Source: JACCTU01 sp963788055 (GTDB lineage: Bacteria; Actinomycetota; Thermoleophilia; Gaiellales; Gaiellaceae). Taken from it: DNA of 64,000 nucleotides. Location: positions 248,001 to 312,000 of the forward strand of contig CAWBFA010000005.1 in assembly GCA_963788055.1 (NCBI GenBank), in the 5' to 3' direction. Below are positions 25,469 to 34,674 of this stretch, in pieces. The stretch's first letter is position 1. Every line of letters begins with the position of its first letter. The notes beneath the pieces were generated by a model that did no database searches, had not been told where the DNA came from, and saw nothing but the letters and a program-made list of their open reading frames with translations. A program made the position numbers and the translations under genes.

Positions 25469-26367
25469 CAGAATTCCCTGTCGAAGTCGACGGTGCCGTC
25501 GGGGGCGATGTGCGCGGAGGCCCGGCGCGCCGCCCAGCACTGGTAGTTGACCGCGACGGGATTGAGGGTCATGTGCGTGTCCGCGTGCTCGATGTGGCAC
25601 TGCAGCACCGTCACGTCACCGCCGAGGCCCATCGGGCCGATCCCGGTCTCGTTCAGCAGCGAGAAGAGCTCGTCCTCGAGCTGCGCGACGAGAGGGTCGC
25701 CGTTCCGCGTGCCGATCGGGCGCATGATCGCCTCCTTCGCGAGGTACATCGCGTAGTCGGCGCTGCCGCCGATCCCCACGCCGACGATTCCCGGCGGGCA
25801 CGGCTTGCCGCCGGCGCCGACGATCGACTCGAGCACGAACTGCTTGATCCCCTTCACGCCGTCGGCGGGGACGCACATCTTGAGGAAGCTCATGTTCTCG
25901 GAGCCCGAGCCCTTGGGCACACACTTGACGTCGAGCCCGTCCCAGTCGTCGATGAACTCCCAGTGCACGATCGGCAGGCGGTAGCCGATGTTCGGCCCGG
26001 TGTTCTCGCGCGTGATCGTGTGCACAGCGTTCGAGCGCAGCGGGTGCTCGAGCGTCGCGCGCGCGGTCCCGTCGCGCAGCCCCTCGTAGATCCGCGCCGG
26101 GTGCAGCGGAAAATGCTCGCCCACGCGGCAGTGGTAGACGGCGATGCCGGTGTCCTGGCAGACGAGGTTCTTCTCGCCGTCGGCGATGTTGATGTTGCGG
26201 TGGATCGTCTCGAGCACGCGCTTCCCGGGAACAGACGTCTCGAGCGCGCGCGCGTCAGAGAGCGCGTCGCGGAGGTCCTGCGGGATGTCCTTCAACGCCC
26301 ACACGTAGAGATGCGCCGCGGCGTCCTCCACCGTGTGTTGCAGATCGGTCATCACATCGATGCTCAT
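25468..26367 (-). CDS. Fumarate hydratase-type class I lyase, alpha subunit
   Basis: A 299-residue FumA/TtdA N-domain homologue. Three cluster cysteines are visible: NLVCQDTGIAVYHCRVG near residue 70, GGKPCPPGIVGVGIGGSADY near 190-210 and VAVNYQCWAARRASAHI near the end. Other landmarks are NTGPNIGYRLPIVHWEF and GSGSENMSFLKMCVP. It probably hydrates or dehydrates a fumarate-type acid in the cytoplasm. It begins with an ATG that overlaps the stop of the FAD-oxidoreductase gene. As both subunits are separate and overlap, this is the two-subunit class I type. Confidence 0.9.
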   Translation of the reverse strand: MSIDVMTDLQHTVEDAAAHLYVWALKDIPQDLRDALSDARALETSVPGKRVLETIHRNINIADGEKNLVCQDTGIAVYHCRVGEHFPLHPARIYEGLRDGTARATLEHPLRSNAVHTITRENTGPNIGYRLPIVHWEFIDDWDGLDVKCVPKGSGSENMSFLKMCVPADGVKGIKQFVLESIVGAGGKPCPPGIVGVGIGGSADYAMYLAKEAIMRPIGTRNGDPLVAQLEDELFSLLNETGIGPMGLGGDVTVLQCHIEHADTHMTLNPVAVNYQCWAARRASAHIAPDGTVDFDREF

Positions 26368-27555
26368 GGCTTCGCTTTCTCCGCGGCGGCCTTGCCAGCG
26401 CGGCGGCCGAACACGGTGCACTCGAGGAGGGAGTTGCCCATCATGCGATTCCGCCCATGGGTTCCGCCGGCGATCTCGCCGGCCGCGAAGAGCCCGTCGA
26501 GCGTCGTCTCGCCGTGCTCGTCGATCACGAGCCCGCCGTTCTGGTAGTGGAGCACGGGGTAGGTGAAGATCGGCTCGCGCAGCGGGTCGATGCCCGCGCC
26601 GCGGTAGCGCCGAAGCATGTACGGCAGCGAGATCTCGGCGTCGGCCTCGGAGATGCGCGTCGTGTCGAGGTAGACCGCAGGCCGCCCGTCGGGCGTGTGG
26701 ACGCCTTTGCCCTTCGCGACCTCGTCGACGATCGCCTGCGAGACCGCGTCGCGCGGCCCGAGCGAGTCGGTGAACTCCTCGCGGTCGGCGTTCAGCAGCA
26801 CGGCACCGTACGCGCGCGTCGTCTCGGGGATCGAGTACCCCTGCATCGTCCCCGGCCACGCGCCGCCGTTCGGGTGGTACTGCAGCGCGTCGAGGTCGCG
26901 GGCCTCCGCGCCGAGGTCGATCGCCATCTGCGTCACCTCGCCGGTCGCGCCGGGATGATTCGTCGAGAGCTCGCCTCGCTCCTCCGCCTCGCGATAGCAG
27001 CGGCCGCCGGCGGCGAGGACGACCGTTGCCGCGTCGAGCACCTGGTCGCCGACCCTGGCCCGCCAGCACTGCTCCGTTTGCACGAGCTCGGAGAGCGGCG
27101 ACTTCGGGAACGTGTCGGTCGACGAGGACTCGACCGCCTCGCGCAGCGCCTTCGTGATCGCGTGACCGGTCCTGTCGCCGACCTGCAGCAGGCGCTTGCG
27201 GGTGGCGCCGCCGCAGCGGGCCAGCCGGTAGCCGCCGTTTCTCGTTCGTGCGCGCGTGAACTCGACGCCCGAGCTCCTCGAGCCAGTGGATCGCGGAGGG
27301 TGCCTCAGTCGTCAGGATCTCCACGAGCCGGCGGTCGGCGGTCTCGTGGCTCGACGTCCAGACGTCTTCGGCGTGCTGCTCGGGCGAGTCGTCGTCACCG
27401 AAGGCCGCCTGGATTCCGCCCTGGGCCTTCGCGGAGTTGCAGCTCTGGAGCGAGCCTTTCGTCGCCACGGCGACGCGCGCGCCTGCGCGTTCAGCGGCAA
27501 CGGCGGCGGCAAGGCCGGAGGCCCCGCTGCCGATCACGAGCACGTCGTAGGGCAC
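26364..27555 (-). CDS. FAD-dependent oxidoreductase, FrdA/SdhA/NadB family, one extra base near 27268
   Basis: The restored protein is about 396 residues, shorter than SdhA or FrdA. The FAD-binding start is VLVIGSGASGLAAAVAAERAG. The segment normally holding the covalent-FAD histidine reads CNSAKAQGG, so FAD is probably bound noncovalently as in NadB. Later DALQYHPNGGAWP matches the catalytic QxHPTG region. ETTRAYGAVLLN keeps the active-site Arg but lacks the usual RGEG. It ends GLFAAGEIAGGTHGRNRMMGNSLLE. The break is GAGCTCGGGCGTC, with one G too many. No iron-sulfur or membrane subunit adjoins it. A sulfur-cluster operator precedes its GTG start and the fumarase pair follows. Confidence 0.8.
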
Positions 27556-27577
27556 GTATCGACTCTACCTGCATGCC

Positions 27578-27596
27578 GCTAATCATTCACATTAGC
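27578..27596. promoter_or_regulatory. Sulfur-cluster operator 2 (CTAAT-N7-ATTAG)
   Basis: GCTAAT and ATTAGC flank a 7-base spacer in a perfect 19-base dyad, about 22 bases before the FAD-oxidoreductase start. It starts 4-5 bases downstream of a TATAAG -10-like box (27606-27601, minus strand). Half-sites, spacing and position match operator 1. Confidence 0.65.
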
Positions 27597-27608
27597 TTTT
27601 CTTATATC

Positions 27609-28562
27609 TCACCAGATCGACCGGTAGAGCGCCTCGACCTCTCCGACCGTGGCTGGTCGCGGGTTCGCGCGGTTCCCGCCGCGGGCGGCGGCCGCCTCTG
27701 CGAGCCTCGGGAGGTCGGCTTCCGGGACGCCGACGTCGCGGAGACGGGTCGGCCCGGACAGCGCCGCGAGCTCCTCGACCCTTGCGGCGGGATCCTCGGG
27801 TGCACCGATGGCCTCGCCGAAGCGACGCACAGCCTCGGGAACGAGCTCGGCGTTGAACCGGAGCGCGGCCGGGAGGACGATTGCGTTCATCGCGCCGTGC
27901 GGCAGCCCGTATGCCCCGCCGACCGCCTGTGCCATCGCGTGGCCGAGTCCGAGTCCCGCCAGGGCGAGCGCCTCACCGGCGTGGGCGGCACCTTCGAGTA
28001 GGTGCGTCCGCAGCTCGAGGTCGTCCGGCCGTTCGAGGACGAGCGGCAGCAGCTCCGCGATCAGCGTCGCCCCCTCGAGCGCACGCTTGTCACCCTCGTC
28101 GTTCCGACCCTGTACGTACAGCGCCTCGGCCGTGTGTGCGAGCGCGTTCATCGCCGTCCCGCCCGACTCCGCGCGAGGGAGCCCGAGCGTCAGCTCAGGG
28201 TCATAGACGATCCCCGCCATCCGTGCACCGCCGCCGCCGCCGACCATCCTCCTGTCGTGGTCGCGGACGCCGAAGGTCGGCGTCCACTCGGAGCCCGAGT
28301 ACGTCGTCGGCACGGAGACGACCGGGAGTCCCCGCGCCGCGGATGGCGCCTTCGCCGTGTCGATCGCACTGCCGCCGCCAACCGCGAGCAGTCCGTCGAC
28401 GTCGTCGGGCGCCTCGATCCGATCCGACGGGATCTCGTGCCACGCGGCCGCTGCGGGAAGCTCGAGCGACGACCACCGGTCGCTCGCGACGAGGAGCGGG
28501 CGCTCGATGCCGAGCTCCGCGAGGACCTCCGGGAGCGCGTCGAGCCCCCAGCGGACGATCAC
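27609..28562 (-). CDS. Iron-containing alcohol dehydrogenase, maleylacetate-reductase-like
   Basis: A 317-residue group III dehydrogenase. The NAD-binding segment is LLAVGGGSAIDTAKAPS near residue 58-74. PVVSVPTTYSGSEWTPTFGV follows, then the metal-binding region with AESGGTAMNALAHTAEALY, GLGLGHAMAQAVGGAYGLPHG and NAIVLPAALRFN. The two histidines of GLGHAMA and GLPHGAM are the usual iron ligands. It reduces or oxidises a carbonyl/alcohol with NAD(P). It begins in an ATGA overlap with the LysR stop, so it is co-transcribed with the regulator and precedes the operator-controlled unit. A 2-oxo/2-hydroxy sulfonate substrate is possible by context only. Confidence 0.85.
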   Translation of the reverse strand: MIVRWGLDALPEVLAELGIERPLLVASDRWSSLELPAAAAWHEIPSDRIEAPDDVDGLLAVGGGSAIDTAKAPSAARGLPVVSVPTTYSGSEWTPTFGVRDHDRRMVGGGGGARMAGIVYDPELTLGLPRAESGGTAMNALAHTAEALYVQGRNDEGDKRALEGATLIAELLPLVLERPDDLELRTHLLEGAAHAGEALALAGLGLGHAMAQAVGGAYGLPHGAMNAIVLPAALRFNAELVPEAVRRFGEAIGAPEDPAARVEELAALSGPTRLRDVGVPEADLPRLAEAAAARGGNRANPRPATVGEVEALYRSIW

Positions 28563-29458
28563 GTCAGGCGTTCCTTGCCGAATGCGACGAACGCGTCGGC
28601 GACCCGCGTCGGCGACTTGCGTGCGGCACGCACGAGCGAGACGTCGCGCACGAGGTTCAGGCCGCGAACGCGCGCCTCGCCGAGCGTGCCTGCGGCCAGC
28701 TCCGCCTCGACGGCCGAGCGCGAGATGAACGTGACGCCGTAGCCGGCGAGGACGGCGCTCCGCACGGACTCCTGCAGGCCGAGCTCGAGCGGCACGTCGA
28801 AGTCGCGCAGCCGTTCGCCGCTCCGCCGCAGTTCGTCTTCGAGCAGTTGCCGCACACCGCCGCCTTCCTGCATCACGATCAGCGGCTCCTTGCGCAGCTC
28901 GTCGAGCGAAACGGTGCGGCCGGCGAACTTGTGGTCGGGCGGAGTGGCGAGGATGACCTCGTCGCGGAAGAAGGGCTCGAACGCGACGCCGCGCTGACGG
29001 CGCGCCGCGCCGACGATCCCGAGCTCGAGCTCACGGGCGGCGACGAGCTCGACGACCGCGTGGGTATCGGCGACCGTGAGCGAGACCTTGACGCCCGGGT
29101 TCTCGGCCTGGAACTCGCAGAGCAGGAGCGGCAACACGATCGCGGCGGGCCCGGTCGAGGCGCCCAGGTCGAGCGTCCCCGTGAGCTCGCCCTCCCCGAC
29201 CGTCGCGACGTCCTCGAGCAGCTGGTCCTCGAGCGCCAGCATCCGCTGCGCACTCCGGTAGAGCCGCCGACCGGCTTCGGTCGGCTCGACCCGCCGGCCC
29301 GAGCGGTCGAGCAGCTGCCTGCCGAGACGCTTCTCCAGCGCCCTAATCTGGAGGCTGACGGCGGGCTGCGTGACGCCGAGGCGCTCCGCCGCCTGTGAAA
29401 AGCTCTTCCTCTCGACGACCGCGCAAAACGCAGCAAGCTGTCGCGTATCCATAAGCAT
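28559..29458 (-). CDS. LysR-type transcriptional regulator
   Basis: A 299-residue LTTR. The N-terminal winged helix reads LAAFCAVVERKSFSQAAERLG, VTQPAVSLQIRALEKRLGRQL and DRSGRRVEPTEAG over residues 8-55. The effector domain has LDLGASTGPAAIVLPLLL, FQAENPGVKVSLTVAD and AVLAGYGVTFISRSAV. Family members related to CysB/CysL control sulfur genes; this one heads the sulfur cluster, overlapping the first enzyme gene. ATG at 29458 or 29452 is possible. It is divergent from the sugar transferase with fewer than 25 bases between starts. Confidence 0.9.
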   Translation of the reverse strand: MLMDTRQLAAFCAVVERKSFSQAAERLGVTQPAVSLQIRALEKRLGRQLLDRSGRRVEPTEAGRRLYRSAQRMLALEDQLLEDVATVGEGELTGTLDLGASTGPAAIVLPLLLCEFQAENPGVKVSLTVADTHAVVELVAARELELGIVGAARRQRGVAFEPFFRDEVILATPPDHKFAGRTVSLDELRKEPLIVMQEGGGVRQLLEDELRRSGERLRDFDVPLELGLQESVRSAVLAGYGVTFISRSAVEAELAAGTLGEARVRGLNLVRDVSLVRAARKSPTRVADAFVAFGKERLT

Positions 29459-29463
29459 CTATT

Positions 29464-30132
29464 ATGACAAACCCCATGGAATCACTCGCCGAGCGCTACG
29501 CCGCGCTGGCGCAGGGGTCGCCGCGGCGCGGCCGGGACATCGCGCTCCGTGGGCTGGATCTCGTCTTTTCGACCTTCCTCGAGGTCGTCTCTCTGCCGGT
29601 CCAGCTCGTGATCGCGCTCGCGATCCTCGCGACCAGCGGCCGCCCGGTCCTGTACCGAGGCGAGCGAGTGGGACGCGAAGGGCGCGTCTTCACGATGTTC
29701 AAGTTCCGCACCCTCAGCCCGGACGCGGAGACGCGCCTCGGCCCGTACCTCGAAGGCGAGCTCGTCCGCCGTACGAGAGCGGAGACGACCGGGCTCGGCC
29801 GCTGGCTCCGTGCAACGCAACTCGACGAGATCCCCCAGTTCTGGAACGTGCTCCGCGGCGACATGAGCTTCGTCGGACCGAGGCCGATCCGCCCGCGCTT
29901 CTTCGAGGAGCTCGCCGCCGAGCTGCCCGCGTACTGGCAGCGGCTCGTCGTCCGGCCCGGCCTGACCGGCCTCGCGCAGATGCGGCAGAGCCGCGAGACG
30001 TCGTGGTCGGAGAAGCTCGCCCACGATCTGGAGTGGATCGCTGACCGGTCGGTGCGGCTCTACCTGCAGACGCTCGCGTCGACCGCCTGGCGCGTCCTGC
30101 GGCAGTCCCTAGGCGCCAAAGTCCAGGCGTAG
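29464..30132 (+). CDS. Undecaprenyl-phosphate sugar phosphotransferase (bacterial sugar transferase)
   Basis: A 222-residue monotopic PGT of the WbaP/WcaJ catalytic-domain type. The membrane re-entrant segment is LDLVFSTFLEVVSLPVQLVIALAI. The catalytic region includes PVLYRGERVGREGRVFTMFKFRT with the Lys-Phe-Arg motif, LRATQLDEIPQFWNVLRGDMSFVGPRPI with the DE pair, and RPGLTGLAQM. It attaches the first sugar phosphate to the lipid carrier and so starts glycan assembly. ATG at 29464 would leave almost no leader; ATG at 29476 is an alternative. Its end overlaps the antiporter end on the other strand by 24 bases. Confidence 0.9.
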   Translation: MTNPMESLAERYAALAQGSPRRGRDIALRGLDLVFSTFLEVVSLPVQLVIALAILATSGRPVLYRGERVGREGRVFTMFKFRTLSPDAETRLGPYLEGELVRRTRAETTGLGRWLRATQLDEIPQFWNVLRGDMSFVGPRPIRPRFFEELAAELPAYWQRLVVRPGLTGLAQMRQSRETSWSEKLAHDLEWIADRSVRLYLQTLASTAWRVLRQSLGAKVQA

Positions 30133-31708
30133 CTCCTCGAGCGCGAGGTCGCGCAGGATCTGGTGCATCACGTCGTCCGAGATCACGCCGGAGCGACGCA
30201 GCTCGAGCACGGCTTGCTCCTCGGCGCGCAGGAGCTCGCGACGGACCTGCTGGAACGCCTGCGAGCGATCCTCGATCTCGCTCCGGTCGTCGTCCAGCCG
30301 CTCGCGGAACCGGTCTGCCCGAAAGTTGTACTGGCCGCGGATCCGCTCCGCGGTGTCCTCGCGGACCTCACCCGCCTCGACGAGCTCCGCGAGCCGCGCG
30401 AGCGCGGCCTCGGCCGCGCGGATCCGCGCCTTCGCCTCCTCGACCTGGGCCGCCCCGTCCTCTTCCAGGCCCACGAGCTTGATCAGGAGCGGCAGCGTGA
30501 GCCCCTGCAGGACGAGCGTCGCCAGGATCACGCACGACGCGAGGAAGATGATGATCTCCCGTCCGGGGAATGGAGCGCCGGCGTCGGTCGTCAGCGGGAT
30601 CGCGAGCGCGGCGGCGAGCGACACGGCCCCGCGCATCCCCGCCCACCCGAGGACGAGCGGGATTCGCCAGGTCGGGTACGGATCGCGCTCCCGAATCCTT
30701 CTGATCAGGAAGCGCGGGACGTACGCGAGCGGAAACACGAACGCCAGCCGGATCAGGATCACCGCCGCGCAGACCCCGGCCGCGGAGACCGCGAGCTCGC
30801 TCGTGGACCAGCCGTCGAGCTGGTCGAGCACCTCGGGAATCTGCAGCCCGACGAGCACGAAGAGCGCGGCGTTGAGGATGAACGTCAGGATCGTCCAGAA
30901 GGCCTCGCCGTTCAGTCGGGTCTCCGCGTTCGTGAGCTCAGGCGTGTACCAGCCCATGTACAGGCCGACCGTGACGGCGGCGAGCACCGCCGAGACCCCG
31001 AGCGCCTCCGCTGGGAGGTACGCGAGATAGGCGGTGAGGAGCGCGACGGTGATCTCGGTCGGCGGGTCGTTGAGGCGTCTGCGCACCTGGCGCACGAGGT
31101 AGCCGACGACGAGCCCGATCGCGATCCCACCGACCGCGTTGACGACGAGCTGCGCGCCCGCCTCCCAGAGCGAGAACGTGCCGGCCACCGTCGCGACGAC
31201 CGCGGTTCGGTAGAAGACGAGCGCACTCGCGTCGTTCAGAAGGCTCTCGCCCTCGATCACCGTGATCAGGCGGCGGGGGACGCCGAGGCGCCGACCGATC
31301 GAGGTCGCCGCGATCGGGTCGGTGGGCGAGACAACCGCGCCGAGCACGAAGGCCGCCTGCCAGGTCAGGCCGTCGACCAGCCAGTGTGCGACGACGGCGA
31401 CGCCGGCCATCGTCACCGCAACCAGCCCGATCGCGAGCATCGAGACGGGCCTGAGGTTCGGCGCGCAGGTCGCGCACCGAGGTGAAGAACGCCGACGAAT
31501 AGAGGAGCGGCGGCAGGAAGCCGATCAGGATCACTTCGGGAGGCAGGTCGAACTTCGGCAGGCCGGGGACGAACGCGAGACCGAGCCCGCCGATGACGAG
31601 CAGGATCGGGTACGGGATCCGCAAGACGGGCGCCAAAACGACGAGCACACCGAGACCGACGAGCAGCCCGACGAGCTGCCACAGCTCATGGGAGTGAAGG
31701 TCGATCAC
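30109..31708 (-). CDS. Na+/H+ (monovalent cation:proton) antiporter, CPA1/NhaP type, one extra base near 31459
   Basis: A polytopic exchanger with about twelve helices followed by a cytoplasmic tail. Landmarks are FLPPLLYSSAFFTSVRDLRA, then AFVLGAVVSPTDPIAATSI with the PTDP ion-binding motif. ITVIEGESLLNDASALVFY is the CPA1 signature, and later VLGWAGMRGAVSLAAALAIP. The tail is helical and charged. The two frames join if one base is removed in CGCGCCGAACCTC, giving RANLRPVSMLAIG. Start is GTG at 31708, giving IDLHSHELWQLV. Asparagine synthase diverges 35 bases away. Restored length is 532 residues. Confidence 0.87.
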
Positions 31709-31743
31709 GGGACGATACGGCCTGCCTCCGTAGAGTTCCGCCG

Positions 31744-33627
31744 ATGTGCGGGATCTGTGGGATTGCACTGCGCGACGGCGCCGTCGACCGAGGCGTGCTC
31801 GAGCACATGGCGGCGACGCTCGTGCACCGCGGACCGGATTCCGAGGGGGCCTATCTGAACGGTCCCGTCGGGTTCGCGGCGCGACGTCTGTCGATCATCG
31901 ACCTCGAGGGCGGCGACCAGCCGATCACGAACGAGGACGGATCGATCCACGTCGTCCAGAACGGTGAGATCTACAACCACGAGGAACTGCGCGCTGAGCT
32001 CGCGCGCGCGGGGCACACGTTTCGAACGCGTTGCGACACCGAAGTGTTGGTGCACGCCTACGAGGAGTGGGGCGATGCGTTCGCGCGGCGGCTGCGGGGG
32101 ATGTTCGCGATCGCGCTCTGGGACGCTCGGCGCTCGCGTCTGGTGCTCGTGCGCGACGCGTTCGGGATCAAGCCGCTCTACTACCGGATCGATCGGGACG
32201 GGCTCGCGTTCGCGTCAGAGCTGCGCGCGCTCCCGCGCGGCGAGCTCGACCTCGACGCTCTCGAGGCGTTCCTCGCGTTCAACTCGATCCCCTCGCCCCT
32301 GACGATCTTCCGCGAGTCGCGCAAGCTCGGCGCCGGGTACGTGCTCGTCTGGGAGCGCGGGGAGGCCAGCCTCGAGCGCTTCGCGCGGCCCGCGCCGGTC
32401 GCGGCGGCCGACGTCAGGGACGACGACGAGGCGGAGCTCGTCGAGGAGTGCCGCGCGCGGATGCGCGACTCGGTCCGCGCGCACCTCGTGAGCGACGTCC
32501 CAGTAGGGGTGCTGCTCTCAGGCGGGGTCGACTCGGGGCTGCTCGCCGCGCTTGCATCGCAGGAGAGCTCCGATCCGCTGCGCACGTTCTCGATCGGCTT
32601 CGAGGAGGGCTCGTTCGACGAGCTCGGCGACGCACGCAAGGTCGCAGAGCGCTACGCGACCGACCACCACGAGCTCGTGCTGCGGCCCGACGCCGCGCTC
32701 CTGCTGCCGGCGCTCGCCGACGCATTCGACGAGCCGTTCGCCGACTCGTCCGCGCTGCCCACCTACCTGGTCTCCGAGCTCGCGGCCCGGCACGTGAAGG
32801 TCGCCCTCTCGGGCGAAGGCGGCGACGAGCTCTTCGGCGGCTACTACACCTACGCGGCCGACCTGCTCGCTCAGCGGTTCGGCGGCGCGGCCCGGCTCGC
32901 GGCACCGCTCGTGGAGCGCCTGCCGAGCTCGAGCGCGAAGGCGAGCTTCGACTACCGCGCGAAGCGGTTCGTCCGGGCGGCGCACCTCCCACCGCTCGAG
33001 CGCCACCACGGTTGGAAGGAGATCTTCTCGCCTGATCTGCGCGCGGAGCTGACGGGCCGGCGGAACGGATTCGATCCGCTGGACCTCTACCGCAGCACGT
33101 ACGCCGAGACGGCGGACGCGGACCTGCTCGCCCGGCTGCAGGACGTCGACCGAACCGTGTACCTCGTCGACGACCTGCTCGTGAAGACCGACCGCGCGTC
33201 GATGGCGCACTCGCTCGAGGCGCGCGTCCCGTTCTGCGACCCGGTCGTCGCCTCCTTCGCGCATGCCTTGCCGACACGGCACAAGCTGCGCGGATTGAGA
33301 AAGAAGGTGCTGCTCCGCAAGGCGGCCGAGCCGCTCCTCCCGCGTTCGATCGTCTGGGGCAGGAAGCGCGGGTTCTCGATCCCGGCAGCCGCGTGGCTGC
33401 GCGGCGAGCTCGAGCCGTTCGCGCGCGAGACCCTCTCGGCCGAAACGCTGCGGCGGCAGGGGTTCTTCGAGCCGCGAGTCGTCGAGCGGCTGATCGACGA
33501 GCACGTCGCGCGTCGCGAGGACCGCTCACGCCAGCTGTGGGGGCTGCTCGCGTTCACGCTCTGGCACGAGCGCCACGTGGAGCGGACGCCCGGCCGACCG
33601 CGTGTGCCCGAGCTGCTGGCGGCATGA
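31744..33627 (+). CDS. asnB: Asparagine synthase (glutamine-hydrolysing)
   Basis: A 627-residue class II amidotransferase. Catalytic Cys2 follows the initiator Met in CGICGIALRD; the glutaminase domain includes VHRGPDSEGAY, RLSIIDLEGGDQPI, VQNGEIYNH and RDAFGIKPLYY. The synthase domain has the ATP-pyrophosphatase loop GVLLSGGVDSGLLAAL near residue 260, then TFSIGFEEGSFDEL, SGEGGDELFGGYYTY and DDLLVKTDRASMAHSLEARVPF. In glycan loci such enzymes may amidate sugar acids or peptides instead of making free asparagine. The stop overlaps the start of the next gene as ATGA. Confidence 0.92.
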   Translation: MCGICGIALRDGAVDRGVLEHMAATLVHRGPDSEGAYLNGPVGFAARRLSIIDLEGGDQPITNEDGSIHVVQNGEIYNHEELRAELARAGHTFRTRCDTEVLVHAYEEWGDAFARRLRGMFAIALWDARRSRLVLVRDAFGIKPLYYRIDRDGLAFASELRALPRGELDLDALEAFLAFNSIPSPLTIFRESRKLGAGYVLVWERGEASLERFARPAPVAAADVRDDDEAELVEECRARMRDSVRAHLVSDVPVGVLLSGGVDSGLLAALASQESSDPLRTFSIGFEEGSFDELGDARKVAERYATDHHELVLRPDAALLLPALADAFDEPFADSSALPTYLVSELAARHVKVALSGEGGDELFGGYYTYAADLLAQRFGGAARLAAPLVERLPSSSAKASFDYRAKRFVRAAHLPPLERHHGWKEIFSPDLRAELTGRRNGFDPLDLYRSTYAETADADLLARLQDVDRTVYLVDDLLVKTDRASMAHSLEARVPFCDPVVASFAHALPTRHKLRGLRKKVLLRKAAEPLLPRSIVWGRKRGFSIPAAAWLRGELEPFARETLSAETLRRQGFFEPRVVERLIDEHVARREDRSRQLWGLLAFTLWHERHVERTPGRPRVPELLAA

Positions 33628-34674
33628 AGGTCTGGATCGACATGACCGCGAGCGCGCACGTGCTCGTCTTCCGGCCTCTCATACGACATCTTGCGCGCGC
33701 GTGGCGACGAGGTCGAGATCACCGCGCGCGAATACGCGCAGACGCTGCAGCTGCTCGAGCTGCACGGGCTCGAGGCGGAGGTGATCGGCGCGCACGGCGG
33801 CCGCTCGCGCACCGGAAAGGCGCGCGCGCTCGCTTCCCGCCTGCACGCGCTGCGGCGCTGGGCGAAGGGACGCGGCTTCGACGTCGCGCTCGCGCACGGC
33901 TCGCACGAGCTGACGATCACGGCGCGGCGACTCGGTGTCCCCAGCTCGACGACGTTCGACTACGAGTGGGCGTGGCTGCAGCACCAACTCGGCTGCCGCG
34001 CGGCGACGAAGGTCGTCGTGCCGGACACGATCCCGCCGGAGCGCCTTCGCCCCTACGGCGTCGACGAGCGCAAGCTGCTTCAGTACGAGGGCCTGAAGGA
34101 GGAGTACTACCTCTCCGACTTCGAGCCGGACCCGTCGGCGCTCGCCGCGTGGGAGCTCGAACCGGCGCGCGTGCTCGTGGTCCTCCGGCCGCCGCCCGAC
34201 GTCTCGCTCTACCACCGGCACTCGAACCCGCTCTTCCCCCAGACGCTCGACCTGCTCGGGAACCGCGACGACATCCACGCGATCGTGATCCCGCGAACCG
34301 ACGACCAGCGCGCGTTCGTGCAGGGCCTCGCGCTTCCGTCGGTGATCGTCCCCGAACGCGCCGTCGACGCGCAGAGCCTGATCGCCTTTGCCGACCTCGT
34401 CGTCTCCTCGGGCGGGACGATGAACCGCGAGGCTGCTGCGCTCGGCGTGCCCGTGTACACGACGTTCGGAGGCCGGCTCGGCGGCGTCGACGAGGCCCTG
34501 ATTCGCGAGGGCCGCCTCGTGCCGCTGAGCGACCCTCGGGCGCTCGAACTCCGCAAGCGAGATGCAGATTTGCGCCCGCAGATCAGGCGGGATCCACGGG
34601 TGATGCTCGACCTTCTGCTCGCGGCCTGCTTAGAACGCCCCGGCTCAAGTCATCTCCAGGGGAGAGGGGCATGA
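33624..34674 (+). CDS. DUF354 glycosyltransferase-like protein, one extra base near 33697
   Basis: Restored length is about 349 residues. It begins KVWIDMTASAHVLVFRPLIRHL, the DUF354 opening seen in archaeal and bacterial surface-glycan genes. After an extra base in CATCTTGCGCGCG the frame continues RGDEVEITAREYAQTLQLLELHG, SRTGKARALASRLHALRRWA and ALAHGSHELTITARRLGVPS. Then come DTIPPERLRPYGVDERKLLQYEGLKEE-like segments and ADLVVSSGGTMNREAAALGVPVYTTFGG. The GT-B-like fold and GGTMNREAAALG suggest nucleotide-sugar transfer. It overlaps the asnB stop. Relatives often occur with asnB-like and WecB-like genes. Confidence 0.8.

Noticed and set aside
29450..29466. CATAA-N7-TTATG palindrome between the LysR and sugar transferase starts
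   Set aside because: Its outer bases are the two divergent start codons (CAT and ATG), which are complementary by necessity; only a TAA/TTA pair is left as evidence, and the half-sites differ from the sulfur operators.
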